From Henriciella pelagia (GTDB lineage Bacteria; Pseudomonadota; Alphaproteobacteria; Caulobacterales; Hyphomonadaceae): a DNA stretch of 37,322 nucleotides. The position numbers and the translations under genes are program-made. Where the stretch lies: positions 1 through 37,322 of the forward strand of contig NZ_NCSU01000009.1 of NCBI RefSeq assembly GCF_002088945.1, written 5' to 3'. The notes below the pieces were generated by a model. That model had not been told where the DNA came from. It saw nothing but the letters and a program-made list of their open reading frames with translations, and made no database searches. Below are positions 7,001 through 16,469 of this stretch, piece by piece (within the stretch, counting starts at the first letter, position 1; each line of letters starts with the position of its first letter).

Positions 7001-8824
7001 ATGAAACTGTTTCCTTCCGTGCTTGCCGTGTTCTTCGTGCTCGCCGTTCCGGCCTGCAAAGGTGACGCCGATAACCAGCCGACGGATTCCACCATTGAGG
7101 CTGAGCGTGCACAGACGTCGCCAGACAATACTTCAATCGCAACGGTGGATACGCGGTGCGAATATTACCGGCCCGGCGAGAAGAACCTCTACTGGGGTGA
7201 TCTCCACGTGCATACGGCTGTCTCGCTCGATGCCTATGCTTTCGGCACGCTGCGCGGCCCGACAGACGCCTTTAACTTTGCCAAAGGAGAAAAGATCGAA
7301 CTGTTCGGGCGCGAAGCGCAGCTTGAGCGCCCCCTCGATTTTACGGCCGTGACCGATCACGCAGAGTGGATGGACCTCATGTACATCTGCACCGATCCTG
7401 AAAAGTCCGACCACCTGTATTGCCAGAACCTTACGCAGCAGAAGGCGTCTGCGGACATCGGGTTACAGATTTTCCGAGAATATGTGGGCACGACAATTGG
7501 TCAGGCTGAGCCACAAGCGACGCCGGTATGCACGGAAGACCCCGAGCGCTGCGCGGTTGCTCAGGCCAACCAGTGGGCCCGTACCCAAAAGGCGGCGAAT
7601 GATGCGAATGACCCCTGCAATTTTACGGCGTTGATTGGCTATGAGTGGTCGGCCACGCCGAACTTCAGCCATACGCACCGCAACATAATCTTCAGAAGCG
7701 ACAAGGTGACTGAGGAAGCGATCGACTATATCCGCTTTCCGAAACTCCATCAGCTCTGGGAACAGCTTGAGCGCCAATGCCGGCCTGAAGATGGATGTGA
7801 TGTTGTCGCCATCCCTCATAACACGAACATGGGTGATGGTGTCAGTTTCGATGTGGAGACCGAAACCGACGCACAATTACTGATGCGTGCCAAGTATGAG
7901 CGTCTCGTCGAAATCCACCAGGACAAGGGCAATAGCGAGTGCTTGCCGGCCTATGGCGAGACTGGCGATGGCGATTGCGATTTTGAGGTCTACCTGACGG
8001 AGCAGGCACGGCTCAAGCCGCGGGAGCACTTCACCGAAGAAAGCTGGGACCAAACGCGCAGCTCCTATGTCCGGAGCCTTCTCCTGAGGGGCCTGGAAGC
8101 CTATCAGGCCCAACCCGACATGGGGAACCCGCTGCAGCTAGGCATCGTCGCGTCTACGGACAACCATGTCGCGACGCCTGGATTCACAGATGAGGAATCG
8201 TGGCTCGGCTCCGTGTTCGGCGCAGGGGATCTCGATCTCATGATGAGCCGGATCGATTTCAATCCCGGTGGGATCGTCGGGGTCTGGTCGGAAGAAAATA
8301 CGCGCGCGTCCATCTTTGACGCACTGAAGCGTCGGGAAACCTATGGCACGAGCGGTCCGCGAATTCAGTTGCGCTTCGACGCGGTCACCGATGGCCGTGA
8401 TGTCGACTGCGACACCATACAAGACCGCGAAGGCCATTCCATTCCGATGGGGGGCGAGTTCAACGGCGATGAATCGGCGCCTCGTTTCGTTGTCCGCGTC
8501 AAAGCCGACCGCGAGCCGCTTGCGCAGATCGAGATCATCAAGGGCGAGTATGCGGGCGGCGAACTGAATGAATCGGTCCAGTCGATCTGGAGCGCGAAAG
8601 GCAACGATCGCTCTGCGTGTGTGGCCTGGACAGACCCGGACTATGACCCGGCCGCGCCGGCTTTCTGGTATGCGCGCGTGAAGCAGGCGCCGACAAAGCG
8701 GTGGTCGCAGGTACGCTGCGAACTGGCCGGACGGTGCGATGACTTCCCGAGGGCTGAAAGAATGATCCAGGAACGCGCCTGGTCCTCGCCGATCTGGAAC
8801 CTGCCGCTCGGCCCGGAAAACTGA
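7001..8824 (+). CDS. DUF3604 protein (PHP-like), probable lipoprotein
   Basis: 607 residues. The start at 7001, not 6986, is chosen for the AGGA-containing site just upstream and because it gives a short signal sequence ending LAVPAC, an approximate lipobox with Cys19. DUF3604 features include YWGDLHVHTAVSLDAYAFG (His69, His71), FTAVTDHAEW (His120), IPHNTNMG and ASTDNHVATPG. The DLHVHT and TDH pattern matches the metal ligands of PHP-type phosphoesterase/amidohydrolase folds, so a metal-dependent hydrolase is likely, but no substrate is known. It lies 58 bases after TonB receptor 1 and 21 bases before the CoA-transferase gene. Location in the periplasm or on the outer membrane is inferred. 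Confidence 0.88.
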   Translation: MKLFPSVLAVFFVLAVPACKGDADNQPTDSTIEAERAQTSPDNTSIATVDTRCEYYRPGEKNLYWGDLHVHTAVSLDAYAFGTLRGPTDAFNFAKGEKIELFGREAQLERPLDFTAVTDHAEWMDLMYICTDPEKSDHLYCQNLTQQKASADIGLQIFREYVGTTIGQAEPQATPVCTEDPERCAVAQANQWARTQKAANDANDPCNFTALIGYEWSATPNFSHTHRNIIFRSDKVTEEAIDYIRFPKLHQLWEQLERQCRPEDGCDVVAIPHNTNMGDGVSFDVETETDAQLLMRAKYERLVEIHQDKGNSECLPAYGETGDGDCDFEVYLTEQARLKPREHFTEESWDQTRSSYVRSLLLRGLEAYQAQPDMGNPLQLGIVASTDNHVATPGFTDEESWLGSVFGAGDLDLMMSRIDFNPGGIVGVWSEENTRASIFDALKRRETYGTSGPRIQLRFDAVTDGRDVDCDTIQDREGHSIPMGGEFNGDESAPRFVVRVKADREPLAQIEIIKGEYAGGELNESVQSIWSAKGNDRSACVAWTDPDYDPAAPAFWYARVKQAPTKRWSQVRCELAGRCDDFPRAERMIQERAWSSPIWNLPLGPEN

Positions 8825-8845
8825 AGTGAATGAAAGGGCGCGATT

Positions 8846-10057
8846 ATGGCGCAAGGCCGAAAGGGCAATACTGGACGCAGGCCGCTGGAAGGGGTGCGCG
8901 TCGTGGAAATGGGCCAGCTCATCGCAGGGCCGTTTTGCGGCCAGCTGCTGGGGGATTTCGGCGCTGACGTCATCAAGCTGGAGCCGCCCGAAAAGGGCGA
9001 TCCGCTGCGCCAGTGGGGCCAACCCGGCTATCCCATGTTTTGGGAACAGCTTGCACGAAACAAGCGCTCCATGTCGCTCAATCTGCGCGTACCCGATGGC
9101 CAGGAGATTGCCCGCAAACTGATCACCGGCTCTGACGTCCTGATCGAGAATTTCAGGCCCGGCACCCTGGAGCGCTGGAACCTCTCACCCGACTCCCTGC
9201 GGGAAGAAAACCCGGGCCTCATCATCATCCGCGTCTCCGGCTACGGACAGTCAGGCCCCTATGCGACACGTGCCGGCTTTGGCGGCATCGGTGAGGCGAT
9301 GGGCGGCTGGCGTCATATCGTCGGTGAGCCGGACCGAATGCCCTCACGCATGGGCGTCTCGATCGGCGATAGCCTTGCCGCGACCTTCGCTTGCATCGGT
9401 GCGCTTCTCGCGCTCTATAATCGCGAGCAGACGGGCGAAGGGCAGGTTGTGGATTCCTCGCTTTATGAGGCGGTCCTGCACGTCATGGAAAGCCTGGTGC
9501 CGGACTATGCGATTGCCGGCCATGTCCGTGAGCGCTCCGGCTCGGTTCTGCCCGGTGTTGCGCCATCGAATGTCTATCCGTGCGCGGACGGTTCCTATCT
9601 CATCGCCGCGAACCAGGACACGGTCTTTGCGCGTCTCTGCACGGCAATGGACCGCGAGGAGCTTGCGGCCGATACGCGTTACAGCACGCATTCCGCGCGC
9701 GGCGCACATCAGGCCGAACTGGACGAGATCATCTCGGCCTGGACGAACACACTGACAGTCGATGAGGTTGAAGCGGCGATGATCGAAGCCGGGGTGCCGG
9801 CAGGACGGGTCTACACCGCCGCTGAAATGCTCGAGGATCCGCACTTCAAGGCGCGCCAGTCTCTGATCGAGATTGACCATCCGCGCTGGGGCAAGCTGCC
9901 TATGCAGAATGCCTTCCCGAAACTGTCCGCCACGCCGGGGCAGGTTGGCCGGATTGCGCCGCAATCCATTGGTGAGCATTCCCGCGAAGTCCTCGCAGAA
10001 CGCCTCGGCCTGTCGGAAACAGAAATCGATGCCCTCCAGAAGGGCGGCGTCGTCTAG
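8846..10057 (+). CDS. Family III (CaiB/BaiF-type) CoA-transferase
   Basis: 403 residues, a usual length for the family. RPLEGVRVVEMGQLIAGPF opens the CoA-binding domain, followed by LLGDFGADVIKLEPP, IENFRPGTLERW, and GVSIGDSLAATFACIGAL, in which Asp175 matches the catalytic aspartate that forms the acyl anhydride. GEGQVVDSSLYEAVL and DPHFKARQSLIEI are typical downstream blocks. It should move CoA from a donor such as succinyl-CoA to a carboxylic acid. It is the last gene of the TonB receptor - DUF3604 set and is convergent with the MFS gene 20 bases away. Together with the LeuC/LeuD pair and the HMG-CoA-lyase-type enzyme it could form a malyl- or citramalyl-CoA route. Confidence 0.93.
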   Translation: MAQGRKGNTGRRPLEGVRVVEMGQLIAGPFCGQLLGDFGADVIKLEPPEKGDPLRQWGQPGYPMFWEQLARNKRSMSLNLRVPDGQEIARKLITGSDVLIENFRPGTLERWNLSPDSLREENPGLIIIRVSGYGQSGPYATRAGFGGIGEAMGGWRHIVGEPDRMPSRMGVSIGDSLAATFACIGALLALYNREQTGEGQVVDSSLYEAVLHVMESLVPDYAIAGHVRERSGSVLPGVAPSNVYPCADGSYLIAANQDTVFARLCTAMDREELAADTRYSTHSARGAHQAELDEIISAWTNTLTVDEVEAAMIEAGVPAGRVYTAAEMLEDPHFKARQSLIEIDHPRWGKLPMQNAFPKLSATPGQVGRIAPQSIGEHSREVLAERLGLSETEIDALQKGGVV

Positions 10058-10077
10058 GCCGCGAGCAGCGCTTCCTC

Positions 10078-11430
10078 TCAGGCGCCATCCTCAACCGCCG
10101 TCCTCTCGATGCTGCGGCGATAGGCGGGCAGGCCAAGCGTCAGGATTACTGCCGCGATCGACAGCGAGACAGCGCTGACAATGGCGAGCGAATATCGCAG
10201 CGCCCCGTCATCTCCAAAGCCGAAATCCGTCACCAGCGCAATCACCGTCGGGCCAAGCCCAAGACCGATCAGATTGACCACGAAGAAGTAGAGCGCCGTC
10301 ATCCGGGCGCGGTATTCGTTCGGCGAGATCAGCTGCAGCGCGACACTGCCGACACCGTGCATCGTCGTCATCAGAAAGCCTGGTGCGAGCAGGGCGAGCG
10401 CGATCCCTGCATTCGGCATGAGCGGCGTCAACACGAGGAACGGCCCGCCAAGGAAGATGGAGAGCCGCATGGTGCGAAGGTGGGAGTCCTTGTAGCCGCG
10501 CTGGAACATCTTGTCGGCGAGATAACCGCCAAGCACCAGTCCGCCTGCGCCGCAGACCGCCATGATACTGCCGAACCAGAGCCCCGCATCGGTAATGCTG
10601 ATTGGATAAGTTCGCGACAGGAAGGCCGGTACCCAGGCGATTGTGCCGTACATGACCAGCCCGATGAGCGACATGCCGGCGAAGAGCGCGCCAAGAGCGC
10701 CCTTGTGCTCCATCAGATGGCCGACAAGATTGGCGGACTGCGCGCTCTCGACCATCGCCGCCTTCCGGCCCCGCCTGTATGGCTCACGCACCGTCAGCAG
10801 CAGCAGTGCGACCAGCAGGCCCGGCGCGGCGACCATCGCAAAGGTCAGCCGCCACGCTTCCACCTCGCCGACCAGTGGCAAGGCAATGGCCGGGGCAGCG
10901 AGGATTGCCTTGATGACCAGCGCGCCTAGCACAAGCGCAATACCAGACCCCAAAGGCACGCCGATCGAGTAGACGGCAATTGCGCGGGCGAGCTTGTCGC
11001 GCGGAAAATAGTCACTCAGCATCGAATAGGCCGCTGGCGACAGTGTCGCCTCGCCAACGCCAACACCGACACGGGCGAGGAACAGACCGACATAGCTGGT
11101 CGCCATTCCGCACCCCATCGTCATGAAGCTCCAGACGCTCACGCCGGCGACAATCAGATTGCGGCGGCTGAACCTGTCGGCGATCCAGGCGAGGGGCAGG
11201 CCGGCCAGCGTGTAGAAGAGGGCAAAGGCCATGCCGACGAGCAGGCTGAACTGGGTATCGCTGATGTCGAGCGTGGTGCGCACCGGCTCGACAAGCAGGC
11301 TCAGTATCATCCGGTCGACGAATGACAGCGTGTAGGCCAGCAGCAGGACGCTGACCACGTACCAGCTATAGAGCGGCCGGGGCCAGGCCGGTTCGGCCGA
11401 TGCAACTGTCTCGTCTGCCTGGGCGCTCAT
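10078..11430 (-). CDS. MFS transporter, spinster-like, copy 1
   Basis: 450 residues with about 12 membrane segments. Family marks are YTLSFVDRMILSLLVEPVR in helix 1, the loop GLPLAWIADRFSRRN (the MFS A-motif) and VGVGEATLSPAAYSMLSDYF. The start follows GGGAGGACAG. It is about 50% similar by eye to the MFS protein at 22229-23593. Members of this group move organic acids, sphingolipid-like compounds or aromatics; direction and substrate are unknown. It is transcribed divergently from TonB receptor 2 and shares its paired TTAGCT-type operators, so inner- and outer-membrane uptake are probably co-regulated. Confidence 0.93.
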   Translation of the reverse strand: MSAQADETVASAEPAWPRPLYSWYVVSVLLLAYTLSFVDRMILSLLVEPVRTTLDISDTQFSLLVGMAFALFYTLAGLPLAWIADRFSRRNLIVAGVSVWSFMTMGCGMATSYVGLFLARVGVGVGEATLSPAAYSMLSDYFPRDKLARAIAVYSIGVPLGSGIALVLGALVIKAILAAPAIALPLVGEVEAWRLTFAMVAAPGLLVALLLLTVREPYRRGRKAAMVESAQSANLVGHLMEHKGALGALFAGMSLIGLVMYGTIAWVPAFLSRTYPISITDAGLWFGSIMAVCGAGGLVLGGYLADKMFQRGYKDSHLRTMRLSIFLGGPFLVLTPLMPNAGIALALLAPGFLMTTMHGVGSVALQLISPNEYRARMTALYFFVVNLIGLGLGPTVIALVTDFGFGDDGALRYSLAIVSAVSLSIAAVILTLGLPAYRRSIERTAVEDGA

Positions 11431-11470
11431 TTCATCTGTCCTCCCGCCAGATCCGGATACATCCAGATGC

Positions 11471-11534
11471 TTAGCTATCTATATTTTTATGCCGACTCTC
11501 TTGTCGTCCGCCTTCCTATCCATTAGCTAGCTAA
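11471..11534. promoter_or_regulatory. Paired TTAGCT-type operators between MFS and TonB receptor 2
   Basis: TTAGCTATCTAT (11471-11482) and the perfect palindrome TTAGCTAGCTAA (11523-11534) lie 52 bases apart in the divergent promoter region. Order, spacing and the adjacent T-run match the pair at 4538-4599. The first site sits closer to the MFS gene and the second closer to the receptor gene. Confidence 0.65.
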
Positions 11535-11596
11535 GTAAAGTGAGTCAAAAAGACCAGTCCCCGAGATGATCCGGGGCAATAAAACGGGAGGAATTC

Positions 11597-13789
11597 ATGA
11601 ACACAGATGATCTGCCACGCTGGCTGCTGGTGGCTGCCTTGACAGCGCCGATACTCGGCGCCCTGCCGGCTGCAGCACAGTCAGAACAGGCCGACGAAGT
11701 CCGCACCTATGACACTGTGGTGGTAACAGCCCAGCGCCGTGAGGAGAGCCTGCAGGATGTACCTGTCGCCGTGACGGCGTTCAGTGCAGACCAGCTTGAA
11801 AAGAACAGCATCGAAACGGTTCAGGATCTGGCACTGCGCACGCCCGGCCTGACGGTAGGCGCGGCCGATCCGATCAACAACAATTTCGCCCTTCGCGGCA
11901 TTGGCACCGCCAACGGCATCAGTCAGAGCGCAGGTGGTGATCAGTCGGTGGTTGTCTTCGTCGATGGCGTCTATGCCGGGCGCGGCGGCACGGTCGATCT
12001 CGACGTGCTGGACCTGGAGCGCGTTGAAGTGCTGCGCGGCCCGCAGGGCACCCTGTTCGGCAAGAATGCCATTGGTGGGCTGATCCAGTATGTCAGCCGC
12101 AAGCCATCAGACGAGGAATCCTTCTTCGCCAAGGCGACAGCTGGAAATTACAACAAGGTCGATCTCAGCACGCGGGCCAATCTGCCGCTCTCGGACAAGC
12201 TCTTCCTCGCTATCGGAATCGCGAACAAGCAACGCGACGGCTATGAGCTCAATCAGACGACCGGTAATCGCGTCAATGATCAGAACATCACGACGGCGCG
12301 CGCCGCCCTGCGCTTCGTGCCGAATGACGAGCTCGACATTGTGCTGCGCAGCGATTTCTCCTGGCAGGACCAACTCGGTAATCCGCGTACGAATAATTGT
12401 GATGAAACCTTCAATGGCGGCGTCCACTGCGTCGGCGTGAACCCCGATCCGCGCGTCGTGAATGCCTATATCGACGGCTACATCATCCGGAACATCCAGT
12501 CCTATAGCGCTGAGGTGAACTGGGAGAGCGGCTTTGGCACGGTCACCTCGCTGACTGCCCTTCGCGACGTCGACTACAAGTTCCGCACGCCCTTCTTCAG
12601 CAACCCGGTCAATCCGCCGACCCAGATCGAGTCCACCGATTTCGGCAAGGAAGAAGCGACCCAGTTCAGCCAGGAGCTGAGGCTCGCCTTCGACGCCTTC
12701 GACACAAGGCTTCAGGGCCAGCTCGGCGTCTACTATCTCGATGAGCAGATTGATCGCCGACAGGGTCAGATCCAGGATTTCCCGGTCCCTTCGGTCACCG
12801 GCATCGCGATCTATCCGCAATCCATCTCAGCCAGCAGCTTCGCAGTCTTCGGGCAGTTCGACTACGCCCTGACCGACAAGCTGACCGCTACGGCGGGCGC
12901 GCGGATGACATGGGAAGAGAAGAAAGGAGACTTCCAGGCCGAGCGTCTTCAGGGCCCCGGCATTCCGCCGCCGCTCGGTTCGGCTGCGGGCTATGATGTC
13001 ACCGGCTCGGAAGAATGGGAGGCATTCACCCCGCGTGTCGCGCTCAATTGGGATGCCAGCGAGACAATGATGTTCTACGCATCGGCCGCGCGCGGTTATA
13101 AAAGTGGCGGCTTCCAGGGGCTGGCCGGCACGGCAGCCGGTGCTTCGACACCGTACGATCCTGAATTTGCCTGGAATTATGAGATCGGCGCGAAGACCGA
13201 ATGGCTCGACCGTCGTCTTACGCTGAACGCCGCCATCTTCAAGACGGATTATGAAGACCTGCAGATCTCGCAGCTCATCCCCCTTTGCTGCGTCGTCGTG
13301 ACGAACGCCGCCAAGGCAGAGATTACCGGTGTGGAGATCGAATTCATCGGCCGACCAAGCGACAACTTCCAGGTCGATGGCAGCTATTCCTACCTCGATG
13401 CCGAATTCACCGAATACCTGGTGCCGGGCTCGGACTATACGGGCAACCAGCTGCCGCGTGCGCCAGAGAACAAATTCAATATCGGCGCGCAATTCGAGTT
13501 CCCGATCGGTACATGGCAAGCACTGGCACGGGCGGACTATTCCTGGGCAGACGACGCGTACTTCGAGGCCTCAAACGTGCCCCAGCAGATTTGGGCCGCG
13601 CACGAGAATATCGATGCCCGCCTGACGCTGACACCACCGGATAGCCCGTGGGAATTCGCTGTCTGGGGTAAGAACCTGACCGATGAACTGACACCGACCT
13701 ATGTCACCTATTTTGGTCCGTACCGTCAGACGCTGGTGCCGTATGCGCCGCCAAAGACCTACGGTGTCTCGCTGTCCTACACCTACTAG
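11597..13789 (+). CDS. TonB-dependent outer-membrane receptor 2
   Basis: 730 residues, starting after CGGGAGGAATTC. The signal peptide ends near ALPAAAQ (residue 28). YDTVVVTAQRREESLQDVP marks the TonB-box/plug start, and VEVLRGPQGTLFGKNAIGG is the conserved plug block. The barrel continues to a C-terminal SLSYTY. It resembles TonB receptor 1 in the plug and leader, consistent with an old duplication followed by barrel divergence. It is divergent from MFS copy 1 and followed by a strong hairpin, then DUF3237 and leuD. It likely imports the compound, or a relative of it, degraded by the surrounding enzymes. Confidence 0.95.
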   Translation: MNTDDLPRWLLVAALTAPILGALPAAAQSEQADEVRTYDTVVVTAQRREESLQDVPVAVTAFSADQLEKNSIETVQDLALRTPGLTVGAADPINNNFALRGIGTANGISQSAGGDQSVVVFVDGVYAGRGGTVDLDVLDLERVEVLRGPQGTLFGKNAIGGLIQYVSRKPSDEESFFAKATAGNYNKVDLSTRANLPLSDKLFLAIGIANKQRDGYELNQTTGNRVNDQNITTARAALRFVPNDELDIVLRSDFSWQDQLGNPRTNNCDETFNGGVHCVGVNPDPRVVNAYIDGYIIRNIQSYSAEVNWESGFGTVTSLTALRDVDYKFRTPFFSNPVNPPTQIESTDFGKEEATQFSQELRLAFDAFDTRLQGQLGVYYLDEQIDRRQGQIQDFPVPSVTGIAIYPQSISASSFAVFGQFDYALTDKLTATAGARMTWEEKKGDFQAERLQGPGIPPPLGSAAGYDVTGSEEWEAFTPRVALNWDASETMMFYASAARGYKSGGFQGLAGTAAGASTPYDPEFAWNYEIGAKTEWLDRRLTLNAAIFKTDYEDLQISQLIPLCCVVVTNAAKAEITGVEIEFIGRPSDNFQVDGSYSYLDAEFTEYLVPGSDYTGNQLPRAPENKFNIGAQFEFPIGTWQALARADYSWADDAYFEASNVPQQIWAAHENIDARLTLTPPDSPWEFAVWGKNLTDELTPTYVTYFGPYRQTLVPYAPPKTYGVSLSYTY

Positions 13790-13797
13790 ACCTTCCC

Positions 13798-13835
13798 CTG
13801 GCCGGGCCGCCCCTGCGGTCCGGCCAGCCCGTTTC
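13798..13835 (+). terminator. Hairpin after TonB receptor 2
   Basis: CTGGCCGG (13798-13805) pairs exactly with CCGGCCAG (13820-13827), and the inner CCGC/GCGG also pair around a CCCT loop. CCCGTTT follows. The T-tract is short, so it may reduce rather than stop transcription into DUF3237 and leuD. Confidence 0.55.
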
Positions 13836-13865
13836 CTCCCACGATGACTTTCCGGATATTTCCCA

Positions 13866-14336
13866 ATGCAGACCCCAGACTTCCGCTATCTCTGCTCCTA
13901 CCGGGCAGATTTTTCAGAACCGCAGCAAATGGTTGGGCGAGCCCATTTTGGCCGGCGGATGATCGCGGCGCTGACGGGCGGCGTGGTCGAAGGCGACAGG
14001 CTTTCCGGCCGCGTGATGCCTGGGGGTGGTGACTGGGCCACGATCGATACGAAGGGCACGCTCAGGCTCGATGCGCGAGTCACGCTCGAAACCGATGACG
14101 GCGCGATGATCTACGTTTCCTATCGCGGTGTGCTGCGGCCCATGTCAGTGGTAAACGAGCTCGCATCCAAAGGCGGCCCGAAGACCGATGAAGACCGGGC
14201 GCGCGTCTACTTCCGCACCGCGCCGATATTCGAAACCGGCGATGAGCGCTACGCTTGGTTGAATGATATTGTAACCGTTGGCATGGGCGAGGCCCTCGGC
14301 GGTGCCGTACGCTACAACGTGTTCGAGGTCCTCTGA
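13866..14336 (+). CDS. DUF3237 family protein
   Basis: 156 residues, the usual size for DUF3237. Typical blocks are MIAALTGGVVEGDRLSGRV, MPGGGDWATIDTKGTLRLD, ARVTLETDDGAMIYVSYRG and YAWLNDIVTVGMG. These proteins form a small beta-barrel and are common in aromatic and natural-product catabolic clusters; their biochemical role is not established. The ribosome binding site is weak, which suggests coupling or a leader effect. The stop codon is two bases before the TTG start of leuD, so the two are probably cotranslated. Expression likely depends on the promoter of TonB receptor 2 or on a nearby internal one. Confidence 0.85.
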   Translation: MQTPDFRYLCSYRADFSEPQQMVGRAHFGRRMIAALTGGVVEGDRLSGRVMPGGGDWATIDTKGTLRLDARVTLETDDGAMIYVSYRGVLRPMSVVNELASKGGPKTDEDRARVYFRTAPIFETGDERYAWLNDIVTVGMGEALGGAVRYNVFEVL

Positions 14337-14338
14337 AA

Positions 14339-14935
14339 TTGAAACCATTCCTGAAAGTGAAATCGGTGACTGCGCCGCTACCGATTTCGCATATCGATAC
14401 AGATCAGATTCTTCCCGCACGCTACATGAAGACCTTGTCGCGCAGCGGTCTCGGCAAGCACCTTTTCCATGACTGGAGATTTGAGGCGGATGGCAGCGAA
14501 GTCGCAGATTTCGTTCTCAACCGGCCCCTCTGGCGGAACGCGGAAATACTGCTGACGCATGAGAATTTTGGTTGTGGGTCGTCGCGTGAGCACGCGGTTT
14601 GGGCGCTCGACGATTTCGGTATCCGTGCCATCATCGCGCCCAGCTTCGGCTCGATCTTTGCCACCAATTGCGTGAAGAATGGCGTGCTTCCGGTGCCACT
14701 TTCGTGGGCCGCCTGTGCCCAGCTTATGAAGGAAGTTGCGACGCTTCCGGACGCTGAGATCACCGTTGATCTGACAGAAACGCGCGTGACCGCACCGTCT
14801 GGCACTGACTACCCATTCGACATACAGGCAGACATCCGCAACGCTCTGCTCTCGGGAAAGGACGACATCTCGCGTACACTCGAACATGACGACGCGCTAG
14901 CGGCATTCGAGCGGCGTCAGGGCCGGATTCAGTAG
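14339..14935 (+). CDS. leuD: LeuD-like isomerase/dehydratase small subunit
   Basis: 198 residues. The start is TTG at 14339, since [14 protein letters not shown] and the substrate-loop block [15 protein letters not shown], normal for LeuD, begin immediately after it and the next ATG would remove them. GAGGTC just upstream can serve as ribosome binding site. [17 protein letters not shown] is the swivel-domain signature that closes over the substrate in aconitase-type hydratases. With LeuC it should isomerise or hydrate a 2-alkylmalate/maleate such as 3-isopropylmalate or citraconate. Its 3' end overlaps that of leuC on the opposite strand by 7 bases, which is unusual. The catabolic setting suggests a role other than leucine synthesis, but this is inference. 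Confidence 0.92.
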   Translation: MKPFLKVKSVTAPLPISHIDTDQILPARYMKTLSRSGLGKHLFHDWRFEADGSEVADFVLNRPLWRNAEILLTHENFGCGSSREHAVWALDDFGIRAIIAPSFGSIFATNCVKNGVLPVPLSWAACAQLMKEVATLPDAEITVDLTETRVTAPSGTDYPFDIQADIRNALLSGKDDISRTLEHDDALAAFERRQGRIQ

Positions 14936-16353
14936 AGCGCACCAACGTCGGTAATCGTCCCGGTCACAGCCGCAGCTGCTGCCATGGCCGGGCTCATCAG
15001 GTGCGTGCGGCCATTTGGACCCTGCCGGTTTTCGAAGTTGCGGTTGGAGGTGGAAGCGCAACGCTCGCCCGGTCTGAGGCGGTCGCTGTTCATGGCCGCG
15101 CACATTGAACATCCAGGCTGGCGCCAGTCAAAACCGGCCTCCCTGAATAAGCGGTCCAGGCCTTCCTCTTCGGCCTGTTGACGCACCAGGCCCGATCCAG
15201 GGACCACCATTGCCGAAACGGAGGCGGCAACCTTCCGGCCACGGACAATCGCCGCCGCTGCGCGCAAGTCCTCTATTCGGCCATTCGTGCAGGAGCCGAT
15301 AAATACCTGGTCGATGGGGGTGCCCTGAATCTGCTGACCAGGTTCAAGACCCATATAGTCAAGTGCCCGCTGGATCATCAGCCGGTCTTTGTCGGACCGC
15401 GCCCCTTGTGGCGAGGGCACGTGCGCATCGATGCTGATGCTCTGCGCCGGGTTGATGCCCCAGCTGACCATCGGTCGCATATCCGACACATCAATCTCGA
15501 TTTCCGTTTCAAAGTGCGCCCCCGGGTCGCTATGCAACGCCTCCCAGCCGGCCCGCTCGGCATGCCACTTTTGCGGAGATATCCGCGCGGCGAGATACTC
15601 AAACGTGGTTTCATCCGGAGCGACCAGCCCGGCCCGTGCGCCAGCCTCGATACTCATGTTGCAAAGCGTCATTCGACCTTCCATGGAGAGGGCGTCGACG
15701 GTGGGGCCGCAATACTCGATGACATGATTGGTTGCGCCATCGACCCCGATTTCCGAAATGAGCCTGAGTGCCAGGTCCTTTGCGCTGACATGGACACCGA
15801 GACGCCCTGAGAAATACACGCGCATATTCCTCGATTTGGTCTGACGCAGGGATTGTGTGGCCAGCACGTGCTCGATTTCAGACGTTCCGATCCCGAATGC
15901 GAGTGCGCCAAACGCGCCATGTGTGGATGTGTGGCTGTCACCGCAGACGATTGTCATTCCGGGCAAGGTGCGTCCCTGTTCGGGCCCGACGACATGAACA
16001 ATCCCGTTCCTGAGATCGCCGATAGAGTAGTGCTCGATCCCGGCCGCGACAGCATTCGCATTCAGCGCCTCAAGCTGCGCGCGAGATAGCGGATCGTCCA
16101 CGGCGGAGATGCCACGATCCTGACCGGTCGTCGGCACGCAATGGTCGGCCATGGCAAGAGTCAGGTCGGGCCGACGTACCGCGCGCTTCGTCTCTGCCAA
16201 CCGCGAGAATGCCTGCGGCGAGGTCACCTCATGCAACATGTGGAGGTCGATATACAGGATGGATTCCTGCCCGTCCTCAGCCACGATGTGCGAGTCCCAC
16301 AGCTTGTCGTAAAGTGTTCGGGAGGGGGATGCAGGTGAGGAGGATGAAGCCAA
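14929..16353 (-). CDS. leuC: LeuC-like isomerase/dehydratase large subunit
   Basis: 474 residues, normal for LeuC. The start is TTG at 16353; no in-frame ATG lies between it and [11 protein letters not shown], where family similarity begins. The [4Fe-4S] ligands are Cys355 (IGSCTNGR), Cys415 and Cys418 (PGCSMC). Other blocks are [21 protein letters not shown] and the C-terminal RNFENRQG. It forms an aconitase-type hydro-lyase with the small subunit encoded convergently by leuD. A TTAGCTATCTAA operator lies about 50 bases upstream, matching the operators of the leuD-side promoter, so both subunits can be co-regulated despite opposite strands. Substrate could be isopropylmalate, citramalate, dimethylmalate or a related acid. 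Confidence 0.93.
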   Translation of the reverse strand: MASSSSPASPSRTLYDKLWDSHIVAEDGQESILYIDLHMLHEVTSPQAFSRLAETKRAVRRPDLTLAMADHCVPTTGQDRGISAVDDPLSRAQLEALNANAVAAGIEHYSIGDLRNGIVHVVGPEQGRTLPGMTIVCGDSHTSTHGAFGALAFGIGTSEIEHVLATQSLRQTKSRNMRVYFSGRLGVHVSAKDLALRLISEIGVDGATNHVIEYCGPTVDALSMEGRMTLCNMSIEAGARAGLVAPDETTFEYLAARISPQKWHAERAGWEALHSDPGAHFETEIEIDVSDMRPMVSWGINPAQSISIDAHVPSPQGARSDKDRLMIQRALDYMGLEPGQQIQGTPIDQVFIGSCTNGRIEDLRAAAAIVRGRKVAASVSAMVVPGSGLVRQQAEEEGLDRLFREAGFDWRQPGCSMCAAMNSDRLRPGERCASTSNRNFENRQGPNGRTHLMSPAMAAAAAVTGTITDVGALY

Positions 16354-16401
16354 GCTGGCAGCCTTTCGCGATCAGGCGCAGCAGGCGCGCCAAAGGGGTG
16401 C

Positions 16402-16413
16402 TTAGCTATCTAA
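16402..16413. promoter_or_regulatory. TTAGCT-type operator upstream of leuC
   Basis: TTAGCTATCTAA lies 48 bases upstream of the leuC start codon, between leuC and the MarR regulator gene, which is on the same strand. It differs by one base from the perfect palindrome TTAGCTAGCTAA found at 4588 and 11523. Confidence 0.6.
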
Positions 16414-16469
16414 CGTATTGCGGTGGCGACGAATAGCAAGTGGGTGCAAGGCGGTTTGTAGGGCGGCGT

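Noticed and set aside
8138..9022. 294-codon minus-strand open frame
   Set aside because: It spans the end of the DUF3604 gene and the start of the CoA-transferase gene on the other strand and resembles no family.
12107..13519. Two long minus-strand frames inside TonB receptor 2
   Set aside because: Both are antisense to conserved barrel sequence and lack ribosome binding sites.
15178..15810. 210-codon plus-strand frame inside leuC
   Set aside because: Shadow of leuC, which carries all three iron-sulfur Cys ligands.
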